Positions 1 to 8,030 of a stretch of 64,000 nucleotides of DNA are shown here, piece by piece. The notes under the pieces are model-generated. The model worked only from the letters and a program-made list of their open reading frames with translations. It did not search any database and was not told the origin of the DNA. The stretch lies in the NCBI GenBank assembly GCA_027484575.1, contig JAIXSQ010000018.1, positions 286,700-350,699 of the forward strand, written 5' to 3'. The translations under genes and the position numbers were made by a program. This DNA is from Comamonadaceae bacterium (GTDB taxonomy: Bacteria > Pseudomonadota > Gammaproteobacteria > Burkholderiales > Burkholderiaceae_C). Every line of letters starts with the position of its first letter. Position 1 is the first letter of the stretch.

Positions 1-312
1 TTCATCTGCGGCACGCTGCAGCTGGCCGCCGGCATGAACCTGCACGTGTTCACCACCGGCCGCGGCACGCCCTACGGCCTGGAAGCCTGCCCGGTGGTCA
101 AGGTCGCCACCCGCAGCGAGCTGGCGCGGCGCTGGCACGACCTGATGGACGTGAACGCCGGCCGCATCGCCGACGGCGAGCAGACCATCGAGGAGGCCGG
201 CTGGGAGATGCTGCGCCTGCTGCTGGCCGTGGCCAGCGGCGAGCGCACCTGGGCCGAGCGCTGGAAGCTGCACAACCAGCTGGTGCTGTTCAACCCGGCA
301 CCGGTGACCTGA
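1..312 (+). CDS. garD: Galactarate dehydratase, C-terminal fragment (UxaA/GarD family)
   Basis: The reading frame is open from the first base of the window, so only the last 103 codons are present. The family dehydrates galactarate (or altronate) to a 2-keto-3-deoxy sugar acid. Visible family features are the segment TTGRGTPYGLEACPVVKVA, the stretch DVNAGRIADGEQTIEE and the terminal LHNQLVLFNPAPVT, which I recall as the characteristic end of GarD-type proteins. The altronate dehydratase UxaA shares this fold, so the exact substrate cannot be fixed from the tail alone. A cluster of palindromic repeats begins about ten bases after the stop codon. Confidence 0.72.
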   Translation, partial: FICGTLQLAAGMNLHVFTTGRGTPYGLEACPVVKVATRSELARRWHDLMDVNAGRIADGEQTIEEAGWEMLRLLLAVASGERTWAERWKLHNQLVLFNPAPVT

Positions 313-321
313 GGCCTGTCC

Positions 322-397
322 CGTCCTGCCCGCGCAGGCGGGCATCCACGACCAGGCGCCGTGGGGGCGCGTGGATCCCCGCCGGCGCGGGGATGAC
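322..397. repeat. Palindromic REP-like doublet, copy 1
   Basis: An imperfect inverted repeat of about 76 bases. The left arm (322-350) contains GCCCGC-GCAG-GCGGGC and ends in ATCCACG. The right arm (369-397) is close to its reverse complement, containing CCCCGC-CGGC-GCGGGG and ending in GATGACG. Each arm can form its own short hairpin and the arms can also pair with each other. The same design recurs at 488-564 and 38492-38567, so this is a dispersed repeat rather than a gene-specific terminator. Confidence 0.8.
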
Positions 398-430
398 GGC
401 GATGGCGCAAGCGGCCGGTGGCCCCTGGCC

Positions 431-454
431 CGTCATGCCCGCGCAGCGATGACG
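431..454. repeat. Degenerate REP-like element, internally deleted copy
   Basis: The first 15 bases (CGTCATGCCCGCGCA) match the left-arm start of the neighbouring copies. They are joined directly to the GCGATGACG end of a right arm, as if the middle 50 or so bases had been lost. It lies between copy 1 and copy 3 and is best read as a deletion remnant. Confidence 0.6.
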
Positions 455-487
455 GCGACGGAGCAGGCGGCCGGTGGCCCCCCGTCC

Positions 488-564
488 CGTCATGCCCGCG
501 CAGGCGGGCATCCACGCTCAGGCGCCGTGGCAGCGTGTGGATCCCCGCCCGCGCGGCGATGACG
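488..564. repeat. Palindromic REP-like doublet, copy 3
   Basis: Left arm 488-516 (CGTCATGCCCGCGCAGGCGG onward, ending ATCCACG), an 18-base spacer that shares CAGGCGCCGTGG with copy 1, and right arm 535-564 (GTGGATCCCCGCCC onward, ending GCGATGACG). The right arm has drifted, so its own hairpin is weaker than in copy 1. It ends 13 bases before the stop codon of the thioredoxin-like gene on the minus strand and could act as that gene's 3' hairpin. Confidence 0.8.
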
Positions 565-576
565 GCGACGCGGCGC

Positions 577-1086
577 TCACAGGAACCGCGCCAGCTGCTC
601 GATGTCCTCGGGGAACAGCTGGCCGCGCTCGGCCAGCGCCAGCGTGCCGGCGCGGTCGCGCACCCAGGTGGTGGGGACCTTGCGCACCGGGGGGAGCCCC
701 CGGGCCGTGTCGTCGCCAGCCCAGGCGCTGGGGAAGGCGTAGCCCTTCGCCTGCAGGTAGGCCCGGGCCGGCCCGGCGGTCTTGTCCAGCGCGATGCCCA
801 GCACCTGCAGGCCGCGCGCCTGGTGCCTGCGCCACAGCGCGTCGATGTGCGGCGACATCTCGGCGCAGAACGGGCACCAGCTGGCCCACCAGTACAGCAC
901 CGTGACCTTGCCCTGGGCCTGCGCGGCGGCGAAGCGGCCGCCCTGCAGCAGCGGCACGTCGGGCAGGGCGACGCGCGTGCCCAGGGCTGGCGTGTCCTGC
1001 GCGCCGGTGGCGGCGGGCTGCGCCAGCGCCGCGCCCACGGGCAACGACAGGCTGGCGGCGAGCAGGGAGCGGCGGGTGATGGGCAT
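577..1086 (-). CDS. Secreted TlpA-like thioredoxin-fold protein
   Basis: A 169-residue protein with a signal peptide (TRR followed by a hydrophobic stretch, likely cut after ALA-Q at about residue 22). It has the redox motif W70-C71-P72-F73-C74 in the context YWWASWCPFCAEM, typical of TlpA/ResA-type periplasmic thiol-disulfide oxidoreductases used in cytochrome maturation or oxidative protection. A cis-proline region (KVPTTWV) follows, as expected for the fold. It stands alone between the repeat cluster and azlD, so the partner protein cannot be inferred. CPFC is less common than CPPC or CGPC in this group. Confidence 0.85.
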   Translation of the reverse strand: MPITRRSLLAASLSLPVGAALAQPAATGAQDTPALGTRVALPDVPLLQGGRFAAAQAQGKVTVLYWWASWCPFCAEMSPHIDALWRRHQARGLQVLGIALDKTAGPARAYLQAKGYAFPSAWAGDDTARGLPPVRKVPTTWVRDRAGTLALAERGQLFPEDIEQLARFL

Positions 1087-1180
1087 GGCGGGTCCTCGGG
1101 GCTGCCCGGCGATTCTGCCCCCGGCCGCTCAGGACGGCACCACCAGCACCTGCGGCGCCGCCTGACGCTAGCGGCCGCGC

Positions 1181-1510
1181 CTACCAGCCCAGCCCGAAGC
1201 GCAACGCGAGCATGACGCCGGTGCCCACCAGGATCGTGCCCAGCAGGTCGCGCCGCCACAGGAACCAGCCCAGGCCGGCCGCCGCGCCGAACAGCCGCGC
1301 GTCGTGCCAGGTGCCGATCAGCTGGCCCTGGGCCATCACCACCTCGGGCGTGACCACCGCCGTCAGCGCCGCCATGGGCGCGTAGCGCAGGCCCTCGCGC
1401 AGCCAGCGCGGCATGGGCAAGTCGCGTTCGGGCAGCAGGAAGCACGCGCGGCACAGCAGCGTGACCGCGGCCATGCCCAGGATGGTGAGGAAGGTCTCGA
1501 CGCCGTCCAT
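1181..1510 (-). CDS. azlD: AzlD-type branched-chain amino acid exporter, small subunit
   Basis: A 109-residue, strongly hydrophobic protein with about four membrane segments and the AzlD hallmarks RACFLLPERDLP and LRYAPMAALTAVVTPEV. AzlC and AzlD together export branched-chain amino acids (BrnFE/YgaZH family). The start ATG lies six bases downstream of the azlC stop codon (transcription leftward), the normal azlCD arrangement. A longer upstream frame exists but is antisense-type sequence overlapping azlC, so the MDGVETF start is preferred. Confidence 0.9.
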   Translation of the reverse strand: MDGVETFLTILGMAAVTLLCRACFLLPERDLPMPRWLREGLRYAPMAALTAVVTPEVVMAQGQLIGTWHDARLFGAAAGLGWFLWRRDLLGTILVGTGVMLALRFGLGW

Positions 1511-1515
1511 GCGTC

Positions 1516-2259
1516 TCAGGCCGCGCGGCGCGCGGGCAGGTGCTGCGCGAGCGCGCCGATGGCGACGGCGGCGGCGATGGCCACCAGGATGTTCAGCCGC
1601 AGCGGCAGCGCGTAGGCGGCCACCGAGGCGCAGGCCGCCACCGCGGCGGCGACCCAGGTCGAGCGGTTGCGCGATTGCCCGGCCGCCAGCGCGAGCAGCG
1701 CCATGGTGCCGGCGAAGCCCAGGCCCCAGGCCGGCGGGATCGCATCGCCCAGCACGATGCCGGTGATGACCGCGGCCTGCCAAGCGCCCCAGTTGACCGC
1801 CGCCGCGCCCCAGAAGTAGGCCAGCTGCCCGGGCTGCGGGACCGGCTCGGGGAAGCGGTGCAGGAAGATCGCGAAGATGGTGTCGCCCATGAAGTAGCTG
1901 GCGGCCACGCGCCGGCCGCGCGGCAGGTGCGCGAAGTAGGGCCGGTACTGCACGCTGAACACCAGGAAGCGCAGGTTCACGCAGGCCACCGTGGCGCACA
2001 CCACCCAGATCGGCGCGTCGCCAACGATCAGGGGCATCGCCGCCACCTGCGAGGAGCCGGCCGACACCAGCACCGACATCAGCACCGCCAGCGGCACGCC
2101 CATGCCGCTCTTGCCCATGGCCACGCCGGCCACCAGGCCCCAGGCCAAGATGCCCAGCGTGACCGGGATGCAGTCGCGCACGCCGGCGCGGAACATCGGA
2201 ACGCGCCACAGCGCGCGGGCACGGCGCGCGGCGCGGCGCAGGCGGTCGCTCAGGGACAT
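1516..2259 (-). CDS. azlC: AzlC-type branched-chain amino acid exporter, large subunit
   Basis: A 247-residue membrane protein with the AzlC signatures GxxDCIPVTLGILAWGLVAG-like (residues about 27-47), the SAGSSQVAAMPL segment and the VNLRFLVFSVQYRPYF segment. It should form the large channel subunit with AzlD encoded immediately downstream. The start at 2259 gives MSLSDRLRRAARRARALW, a positively charged cytoplasmic N-terminus before the first membrane span. The mandelate racemase and MFS genes lie upstream on the same strand, 70 bases away, so co-transcription is possible but not shown. Confidence 0.9.
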   Translation of the reverse strand: MSLSDRLRRAARRARALWRVPMFRAGVRDCIPVTLGILAWGLVAGVAMGKSGMGVPLAVLMSVLVSAGSSQVAAMPLIVGDAPIWVVCATVACVNLRFLVFSVQYRPYFAHLPRGRRVAASYFMGDTIFAIFLHRFPEPVPQPGQLAYFWGAAAVNWGAWQAAVITGIVLGDAIPPAWGLGFAGTMALLALAAGQSRNRSTWVAAAVAACASVAAYALPLRLNILVAIAAAVAIGALAQHLPARRAA

Positions 2260-2329
2260 GGGACGCTCGTGGGGACGCAGCGATTGTCGTGCACGGCCCG
2301 GAGTCCGCCGCCCGGCGCGCGGCGCCGCG

Positions 2330-3517
2330 TCAGGCGCGCGCCAGCCGGCGCGCGGTCCACAGGCCCACCAGTGGCAGCAGCAGCGCGGGGCCGAGCAGCA
2401 GCGCCACCGGCCCCAGGTGGTCGAAGGCGCGGCCGGCCAGCCAGGCGCCGGCGGCCTGGCCGTTGAACAGGCAGAACGCGAAGCAGGCCACCGCGGTGCC
2501 GCGCACCGTCGGCGCCATCTGCGTCGCATTGGCCTGCAGCGTGCTGTGGAACAGGTAGGTGCCGAAGCCCAGGGCCAGCACCAGCGGGAAGGCCGAGGCC
2601 AGGCCGGGCACCACGGCCAGGGCCGCCAGCGCCAGGCCGGCCAGCGCCGTGCCGCCCACCAGCATGCGCCGCTCGCCCAGCGCCGGCACGATCCGGTGCG
2701 CCAGCAGCGTGTACGCCAGCCCGCCCAGCGCATAGCCGGCGGCGGTGGAGCCCGCCGCCGACAGGCTGACGCCGTAGCGCGCGTGCAGCGAGGCGGGCAG
2801 GTAGGCCAGCACCCCCAGCAGCAGCACGCCCTCGGCGAAGGCCGCCGGCAGCAGGATGCGGGCGCGGGGCGCGCGCAGGACCTGCGCATAGCGCGCCGCC
2901 AGCCCGCCGCGGGCCTCGCCGGCCGGCGCCGCCGGTGCGGCACCCCAGCCCAGGCGCGCGAGCAGCAGCGCGCCCACGGCCAGGTAGCCGATGCCCAGCG
3001 TGGCGAAGGCCCCGCGCCAGCCGATGGCCGCATCGGCGTACAGGCCGCCGGCCAGCTGCCCGGCCGACATGCCCGAGAGCACGCCCAGCAGCAGCTGCGC
3101 CAGCGTGGCCTGGCGGCGCTCGTACGGCACCGCGTCGCCCACCCAGGCCAGGCTCAGCGGGATCAGGCCGGCGGCGCACAGCCCCCAGGCCCCGCGCAGC
3201 ACCACCAGCGCCGGCCAGCCCGGCGCCGCCGCGCAGGCCAGCGCCGCGGCGCCGCAGCCGAAGGTGGCCAGGTTCACCATGCGCGGCTTGCCGTAGCGGT
3301 CGCCCAGCGGGCCGAACAGCAGCTGCGCGAGGCCGTAGGCGACCGAGAAGACCAGCACCGCATCGCCGGCGCGCCCCGGCGTGAGGCCGAAGTCGCTCGC
3401 CAGCCGCGGGATCAGGCCGTCGCAGATGCGCAGCGCGCAGCCGCTGAGGAAGCCGGCCAGGGCGAGCAGGGTGACGGTGGCGCGCAGGGCGCGCGCGTCG
3501 GCAGCAGCAGGCGGCAC
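2330..3517 (-). CDS. Major facilitator superfamily transporter
   Basis: A 395-residue protein with about twelve hydrophobic segments and the MFS loop 2-3 motif LFGPLGDRYGKPRMV. It resembles the small-molecule/drug-type MFS clan (YnfM/arabinose-efflux-like) rather than a sugar symporter. Its start codon lies one base past the stop codon of the mandelate racemase gene, so the two are almost certainly one transcript. It is therefore a candidate carrier for the hydroxy-acid substrate or product of that enzyme. Direction of transport cannot be read from sequence. Confidence 0.85.
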   Translation of the reverse strand: MPPAAADARALRATVTLLALAGFLSGCALRICDGLIPRLASDFGLTPGRAGDAVLVFSVAYGLAQLLFGPLGDRYGKPRMVNLATFGCGAAALACAAAPGWPALVVLRGAWGLCAAGLIPLSLAWVGDAVPYERRQATLAQLLLGVLSGMSAGQLAGGLYADAAIGWRGAFATLGIGYLAVGALLLARLGWGAAPAAPAGEARGGLAARYAQVLRAPRARILLPAAFAEGVLLLGVLAYLPASLHARYGVSLSAAGSTAAGYALGGLAYTLLAHRIVPALGERRMLVGGTALAGLALAALAVVPGLASAFPLVLALGFGTYLFHSTLQANATQMAPTVRGTAVACFAFCLFNGQAAGAWLAGRAFDHLGPVALLLGPALLLPLVGLWTARRLARA

Positions 3518-3518
3518 G

Positions 3519-4598
3519 TCAGGCCGCGTAGCGTGCGACCGCCGCCTCGTCCCAGGCCATGCCCAGCCCCGGGCCGCGCGCGGTGACGCAGCCCTGCGCG
3601 TCGATGCGCACCGGCTCGGCCAGCACGGCGGCGCCGAAGTCCATGAACTCCAGCCAGTCGCAGGTGGGCGTGACGGCCAGCACGTGCGCGCTGGCTTCGG
3701 GGAACAGGTGGCTGGAGACGGGCATCGACGCGGCCTGCGCCGCGCCCGCCACGCCCAGCCAGCCGGTGATGCCGCCGATCTTCATCAGGTCCGGCATCAT
3801 GCGGTCGCAGGCGCCGGCCGCGATGGCGCGTTCGGCATCGCGCGGGAACCACCAGTTCTCGCCGGTCTGGATGGCGATGGCCGAGCGCGCGCGCACCTGG
3901 GCGTGGCCCTGCAGGTCCTCGGCGGCCACCGGCTCCTCGACCCAGTCCAGGCCGAAGGGCTCCAGCGCCCGGATGCGCCGGATCGCCTCGACCGGCGCCA
4001 GGCTCTGGTTGTAGTCGACCATCAGCGCGGTGCCTTCGCCCACGATGGCGCGCACCGCACGCACGGTCGCCAGGTCCTGCGCCAGGTCGCCTTCGCCCAG
4101 CTTGATCTTGATCGCGCGGAAGCCCTGGGCCAGCGAGCGCTCCAGGGCCGCTGCATCGCGCGCCGGATCCACCAGCCCCCAGCTGTCGTAGGCGCGCACG
4201 GGCTGCGGCGCGCCGCCCAGCAGCGACACCACCGGCAGGCCGGCCGCGCGGCCCAGCGCGTCCCACAGCGCCATGTCCAGCGTCGACAGCACCATGCCCA
4301 GCAGGCCCTGGCGGCCGAGCAGGCGGAACTGCCGCTCCAGCTGCTGCTGCACCGCCACCGGCGCGGCCGGGCGGCCCTGCAGCAGCGGCGCGATGCGCGC
4401 CACGAGCGCCACCAGCGGCTCGAGCATCAGCGGCGTGTAGGCGAACAGGTAGGCGCTGCCGGTGATGCCCTGCGCCGTCTCCACGTCCAGCAGCACCAGC
4501 GGCGCGACCTCGATCGCGCCGGAGGCGGTGCGCACGGGACGGGCCAGCGGGGCCACGGCGGGGCGGGCGCGCAGGGCGCGGATGGTGAGCTGTTCCAA
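3519..4598 (-). CDS. Mandelate racemase / muconate lactonizing enzyme family protein
   Basis: Enolase-superfamily enzyme, 359 residues from a TTG start preceded by GAGGAG. The MR-subgroup catalytic set is complete: Lys164 and Lys166 (IKIKLGE), metal ligands Asp195 (VDYNQS), Glu221 (VEEP) and Glu247 (TGENWW), Asp270 (MPDLMKIGG), His297 (SSHLFPE) and Glu317. As I recall the Pseudomonas putida mandelate racemase (also 359 residues), all of these carry the same residue numbers, which supports both the start choice and an MR-type 1,1-proton-transfer reaction on a 2-hydroxy acid. Pocket residues differ, so the substrate may not be mandelate itself. It is followed with no gap by an MFS transporter. 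Confidence 0.85.
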   Translation of the reverse strand: MEQLTIRALRARPAVAPLARPVRTASGAIEVAPLVLLDVETAQGITGSAYLFAYTPLMLEPLVALVARIAPLLQGRPAAPVAVQQQLERQFRLLGRQGLLGMVLSTLDMALWDALGRAAGLPVVSLLGGAPQPVRAYDSWGLVDPARDAAALERSLAQGFRAIKIKLGEGDLAQDLATVRAVRAIVGEGTALMVDYNQSLAPVEAIRRIRALEPFGLDWVEEPVAAEDLQGHAQVRARSAIAIQTGENWWFPRDAERAIAAGACDRMMPDLMKIGGITGWLGVAGAAQAASMPVSSHLFPEASAHVLAVTPTCDWLEFMDFGAAVLAEPVRIDAQGCVTARGPGLGMAWDEAAVARYAA

Positions 4599-4725
4599 CG
4601 CAGGACTCCTCGCCGGCGAGGGGCCGGCACTGCGGGGTGGATTGTGGACCGGCGCACCGCCTGCGCCTGTGCCTGGCGCGGCAGCCGCGCGCCGCGTGAC
4701 CGGACGCCGCGGGGCGCCGGGCCCG

Positions 4726-5118
4726 CTAGCGGTTCGTCTCCCAGAACGTGCGCAGGACCTGCGGCTGGATCTGCCGCTGGTCCGCCAGCCGCAGCATGTC
4801 CTGGAAGCGCTCCGGGTTGACCTGCGAGTCGGCCATCGCCCACTCGCCGAAGATGCGCCCGCTGGCCGGGCCGTTGAGCAGTTCGGTGACCGTGTGGTGC
4901 TGGCTGCTGGCCACGACGCGCGCGAATGTCCGCAGCACCGACTCCTGCGGCCCTTCCAGCAGCTGCATGAAATTGCCGCCGCAGTGCAACAGGATGCCGG
5001 TGACGTCGTGCCCCTTGTTCCACGCCCTGGCATCGGTGAGCAGGCGCTCGAGGTCCTCGCGCGTGAGCGGATAGCTGGCGCTGCTGACGTAGAGCACGTT
5101 CCAGATCATCTTCGGCAC
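4726..5118 (-). CDS. Stand-alone BLUF-domain blue-light photoreceptor
   Basis: About 130 residues covering one BLUF domain and a short tail. Counted from the GTG start, the FAD-binding photocycle residues are Tyr10, Asn34, Gln52, Trp93 and Met95. Their spacing (24, 18, 41 and 43) equals that of Tyr21, Asn45, Gln63, Trp104 and Met106 in AppA as I recall it, so the domain should be photoactive. There is no output domain, so signalling would act through a partner protein. The start is either GTG at 5118 or ATG at 5109; neither has a strong ribosome site. It lies between mandelate racemase and a LysR gene. Confidence 0.9.
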   Translation of the reverse strand: MPKMIWNVLYVSSASYPLTREDLERLLTDARAWNKGHDVTGILLHCGGNFMQLLEGPQESVLRTFARVVASSQHHTVTELLNGPASGRIFGEWAMADSQVNPERFQDMLRLADQRQIQPQVLRTFWETNR

Positions 5119-5172
5119 CCGTGGGTTGTCGTCCTGGCGTCGATGGTACGTGGATCGGATGGATCCGCTCCC

Positions 5173-6063
5173 TCATCCCTGCGACTTCGCCGCCTCCCCG
5201 TGCAGCCAGTGCAGGAAGGCCTCCACCGCCGGCCGCCGCGCATGCCGCGCGGGGTAGACCGCGAAGTGCGCCTTGGTCCGCACGCACTTGTCCAGCCCGA
5301 ACACCGGCCGCAGCCGGCGGTCGGCGATGTGGCCGGCGGCGTTGGTGGTGCTCTCCAGCGCGACCCCCAGGCCGTGCGAGGCGGCGTCGATGGACATGTG
5401 GGCGCGGTCGAAGCGCAGCGGGAAGCGCTCGGGCGCGCGGCGGTCGCTCCAGCTGCCGAACCAGTCGGACCACTGCACCACGCTGACGTTGCTCTGGATC
5501 AGCGGCACGTCCAGCAGCTGCTCGATGCGGCGCAGGCGGTGGGCCTTGATGAAGGCCGGGCTGGCCAGCGGCACGATGCGCTCCTCGAACAGCGGCTCGA
5601 CCACCAGGTCGCCCCAGGCGGGCACGCCGTAGCGGATGTCGATGTCGGCCTGGCCGAGCGCGAAGTCGCTGTGGGTGTGGGCGGCCGACAGGTTCAGCGC
5701 GATGTCCGGGAAGGCCTGCGCGAAGCCGTGCAGCCGCGGGATCAGCCACAGGCTGGCCAGGCTGGGCGCCGAGTGCACGAACAGGCTGTTGCGCACGCCC
5801 AGCCGCAGTTCGTCGGTGGCCGAGGCGATGGCCGCCAGCGCGCCCCCCACGCGCGCCAGGTACTGCTCGCCGGCGGCCGACAGGCGCACGCCGTGCGCGC
5901 TGCGCTCGAACAGGCGCACGCCCAGCAGGCTCTCCAGCCGCGCGACCTGGTGGCTGACGGCCGATGCGGTCAGGTGCAGTTCGGCGGCGGCGAGCGCGAA
6001 GCTGCGGCGGCGGGCGACGGCCTCGAAGGCCAGGAGGTTGGGGGCGGGCGGGAGCGCGGGCAT
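5173..6063 (-). CDS. LysR-type regulator, GcvA-like
   Basis: A 296-residue LTTR whose N-terminal winged helix-turn-helix (residues about 7-66: NLLAFEAVARRRSFALAAAE, LTASAVSHQVARLESLLG, LFERSAHGVRLSAAGE) is of the GcvA/AmpR subtype, followed by a periplasmic-binding-like effector domain. It is divergent from the SDR/TRAP/transketolase operon across a 153-base gap, so it is the likely regulator of that operon. An inverted repeat TGACG-N3-CGTCA lies in the gap just upstream of its start codon. Confidence 0.92.
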   Translation of the reverse strand: MPALPPAPNLLAFEAVARRRSFALAAAELHLTASAVSHQVARLESLLGVRLFERSAHGVRLSAAGEQYLARVGGALAAIASATDELRLGVRNSLFVHSAPSLASLWLIPRLHGFAQAFPDIALNLSAAHTHSDFALGQADIDIRYGVPAWGDLVVEPLFEERIVPLASPAFIKAHRLRRIEQLLDVPLIQSNVSVVQWSDWFGSWSDRRAPERFPLRFDRAHMSIDAASHGLGVALESTTNAAGHIADRRLRPVFGLDKCVRTKAHFAVYPARHARRPAVEAFLHWLHGEAAKSQG

Positions 6064-6084
6064 GGGGGCAACCCTGTGGTTGGC

Positions 6085-6097
6085 TGACGAGCCGTCA
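6085..6097. promoter_or_regulatory. Candidate LysR operator (inverted repeat)
   Basis: Perfect dyad TGACG-AGC-CGTCA in the gap between the divergent LysR gene and the SDR operon, 21 bases upstream of the LysR start codon. LysR regulators usually bind dyads in such shared promoter regions. The half-sites are only five bases, so chance occurrence is possible. Confidence 0.35.
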
Positions 6098-6216
6098 TCT
6101 TAGGGTGACCAATCTTCGCTTGTCGTCAACTTGTCGCCCGACGACCATCCGCCCCGCACCACGCCCCGGCATGCGCCGTGGCACCCATTCCCCGAATTCC
6201 GCAGGAGACAACGGAC

Positions 6217-6966
6217 ATGCTGCTCAAGGACAAGGTCGCCATCATCACCGGCGGCGCCGGCCTCAACGGCCTGGGCTTCGCCACCGCCCGCCAGATGGCC
6301 GCCCAGGGCGCCCACGTGGTGATCATGGACCTGGCCCGCGCCGAGCCGGCCGCCGCCGCCGCCCGCCTGGGCGAAGGCCACCTGGGCGTGGTCGGCGACG
6401 TGACCGACAAGGCCTCGTGCGAGGCCGCCGCTGCCGCGGTGCTGGCCCGCTACGGCCGCATCGACATCCTGGTGAACAACGCCGGCATCACCCAGCCGGT
6501 CAAGACGCTGGACATCAGCGGCGTCGACTACGACCGCATCCTGGACGTGAGCCTGCGCGGCACGCTGTACATGTCGCAGGCCGTGATCCCCGCCATGCGC
6601 TCGCAACAGCGCGGCGCGATCTGCTGCGTCTCGTCGGTGTCCGCTCAGCGTGGCGGTGGCATCCTCGGCGGCCCGCATTACTCGGCCGCCAAGGCCGGCG
6701 TGCTGGGCCTGGCCCGCGCCATGGCGCGCGAGTTCGGCATCGACGGCATCCGCGTCAACTGCGTGACGCCCGGCCTGATCGCCACCGACATCAACAAGGG
6801 CCTGATCCCCGACGACAAGATGAAGGCCATCCTGGAAGGCATCCCGCTGAACCGCATCGGCGAACCCGACGACGTGGCCGGCTGCCTGGTGTTCCTGGCC
6901 AGCGACCTGTCCAAGTACCTCACCGGCGTCACCCTCGACGTCAACGGCGGCATGCTGATCCACTGA
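6217..6966 (+). CDS. Short-chain dehydrogenase/reductase (sugar/polyol type)
   Basis: A 249-residue classical SDR with the nucleotide-binding motif TGGAGLNGLG (11-20), NNAG (87-90), catalytic Ser140, Tyr155 and Lys159 (YSAAK) and the PG motif (VTPGLIATDINK). Asp38 after the second strand suggests NAD(H) preference. The start at 6217 is preferred over an in-frame ATG at 6178 because an AGGAGA ribosome site lies 8-9 bases before it. As first gene of the TRAP/transketolase operon it probably oxidises the imported polyol or sugar acid to the keto compound that the transketolases cleave; this is inference. Confidence 0.92.
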   Translation: MLLKDKVAIITGGAGLNGLGFATARQMAAQGAHVVIMDLARAEPAAAAARLGEGHLGVVGDVTDKASCEAAAAAVLARYGRIDILVNNAGITQPVKTLDISGVDYDRILDVSLRGTLYMSQAVIPAMRSQQRGAICCVSSVSAQRGGGILGGPHYSAAKAGVLGLARAMAREFGIDGIRVNCVTPGLIATDINKGLIPDDKMKAILEGIPLNRIGEPDDVAGCLVFLASDLSKYLTGVTLDVNGGMLIH

Positions 6967-7013
6967 CCGCCGCTTCCCTGCATCCCGGTCCACCACACAA
7001 CGAGGAGACAACC

Positions 7014-7994
7014 ATGCAACGCAAGACCTTCACCCGCACGCTGCTGGCGCTGGCCGCCGCGGCCCTGCTGCCGCTGGCCGCGCAGGCGCAGACCAAGCTG
7101 ACCCTGGGCCACGGCGCGGCGCCGGGCAACCCGCGCCACGAGGCGGCGGTCAAGTTCGCCGAGGTGCTCAAGGCCCGCACCGGCGGCCGCATCGAGGTGC
7201 AGGTGGCGCACTCGGCCCAGCTCGGCGACGACGCCGCCATGGTGACCGCGCTGCGCACCGGCGCGCTGGACATGTCGGCCAACTCGCAGGGCCCGGTCGC
7301 GGCCGTGGTCCCCGAGTACGCCGCCTACGGCATGCCCTTCCTGTTCGGCAGCGTCGGCCAGGCCTTCAAGGTGCTGGACGGCCCGCTGGGCAAGGAGCTG
7401 GCCGACAAGACCGCCGAGAAGGGCATGGTGGTGCTGGGCTACTGGGACAACGGCATCCGCCAGATCACCAACAGCAAGCGCCCGATCACCAAGGTCGAGG
7501 ACGTCAAGGGCCTGAAGCTGCGCGTGCCGCCCGACGCCACGCTGGTGGACATCGTGCAGGCGCTGGGCGCCGACGCGCAGCAGATCAAGTTCTCCGAGCT
7601 GTACGTCGCCCTGCAGCAGGGCGTGGTCGACGGCCAGGAGAACCCGCTGGCCAACATCCACGCCAGCAAGCTGTACGAGGTCCAGAAGCACCTGGCGCTG
7701 ACCAACCACCAGTTCCAGATGACGCCCTTCCTCATGAGCAAGCGCAGCTGGGACCGCCTGTCCGAGGCCGACCGGAAGGCCGTGCAGGACGCCGCCGCCG
7801 AGGCGACCGCGCTGCAGCGCAAGCTGTCGTCCGAGGCCGACGAGAAGCTGCTGGCCGACCTGAAGTCCAGGGGCGTGCAGGTCACCACCGTCGACAAGGG
7901 CGCCTTCGCCAAGGCCACCGAGAAGGTCGACGACAAGTGGCTGGCCACGCCGATCGGCGCCTACCTCAAGAAGGTCATCGCCGCCGCGCGCTGA
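7014..7994 (+). CDS. dctP: TRAP transporter substrate-binding protein (DctP family)
   Basis: A 326-residue periplasmic protein with a signal peptide cut near AQA-QT (residue 24). It carries the DctP-family core, including GLKLRVPPDATLVDIVQALG, which contains the carboxylate-binding arginine, and the GVVDGQENP segment. The mature protein should bind an organic acid or sugar acid and deliver it to DctQM. It has a strong GAGGAGA ribosome site. It is followed by a perfect GC-rich hairpin before dctQ, which may set a higher level of this subunit than of the membrane subunits. Confidence 0.93.
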   Translation: MQRKTFTRTLLALAAAALLPLAAQAQTKLTLGHGAAPGNPRHEAAVKFAEVLKARTGGRIEVQVAHSAQLGDDAAMVTALRTGALDMSANSQGPVAAVVPEYAAYGMPFLFGSVGQAFKVLDGPLGKELADKTAEKGMVVLGYWDNGIRQITNSKRPITKVEDVKGLKLRVPPDATLVDIVQALGADAQQIKFSELYVALQQGVVDGQENPLANIHASKLYEVQKHLALTNHQFQMTPFLMSKRSWDRLSEADRKAVQDAAAEATALQRKLSSEADEKLLADLKSRGVQVTTVDKGAFAKATEKVDDKWLATPIGAYLKKVIAAAR

Positions 7995-8030
7995 AGCGCC
8001 GGCCGCCCGACCGACCCATCCCGCCCCCGG

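Noticed and set aside
322..564. A CRISPR array suggested by three similar repeats in a row
   Set aside because: The repeats are inverted doublets of about 76 bases with short variable linkers, one is deleted, there are no unique spacers of constant length and no cas genes.
1991..3586. A 531-codon open frame on the plus strand across the azlC/MFS region
   Set aside because: It runs antisense to the MFS transporter and azlC genes, is arginine-, glycine- and glutamine-rich with no domain, and is the usual by-product of very high GC content.
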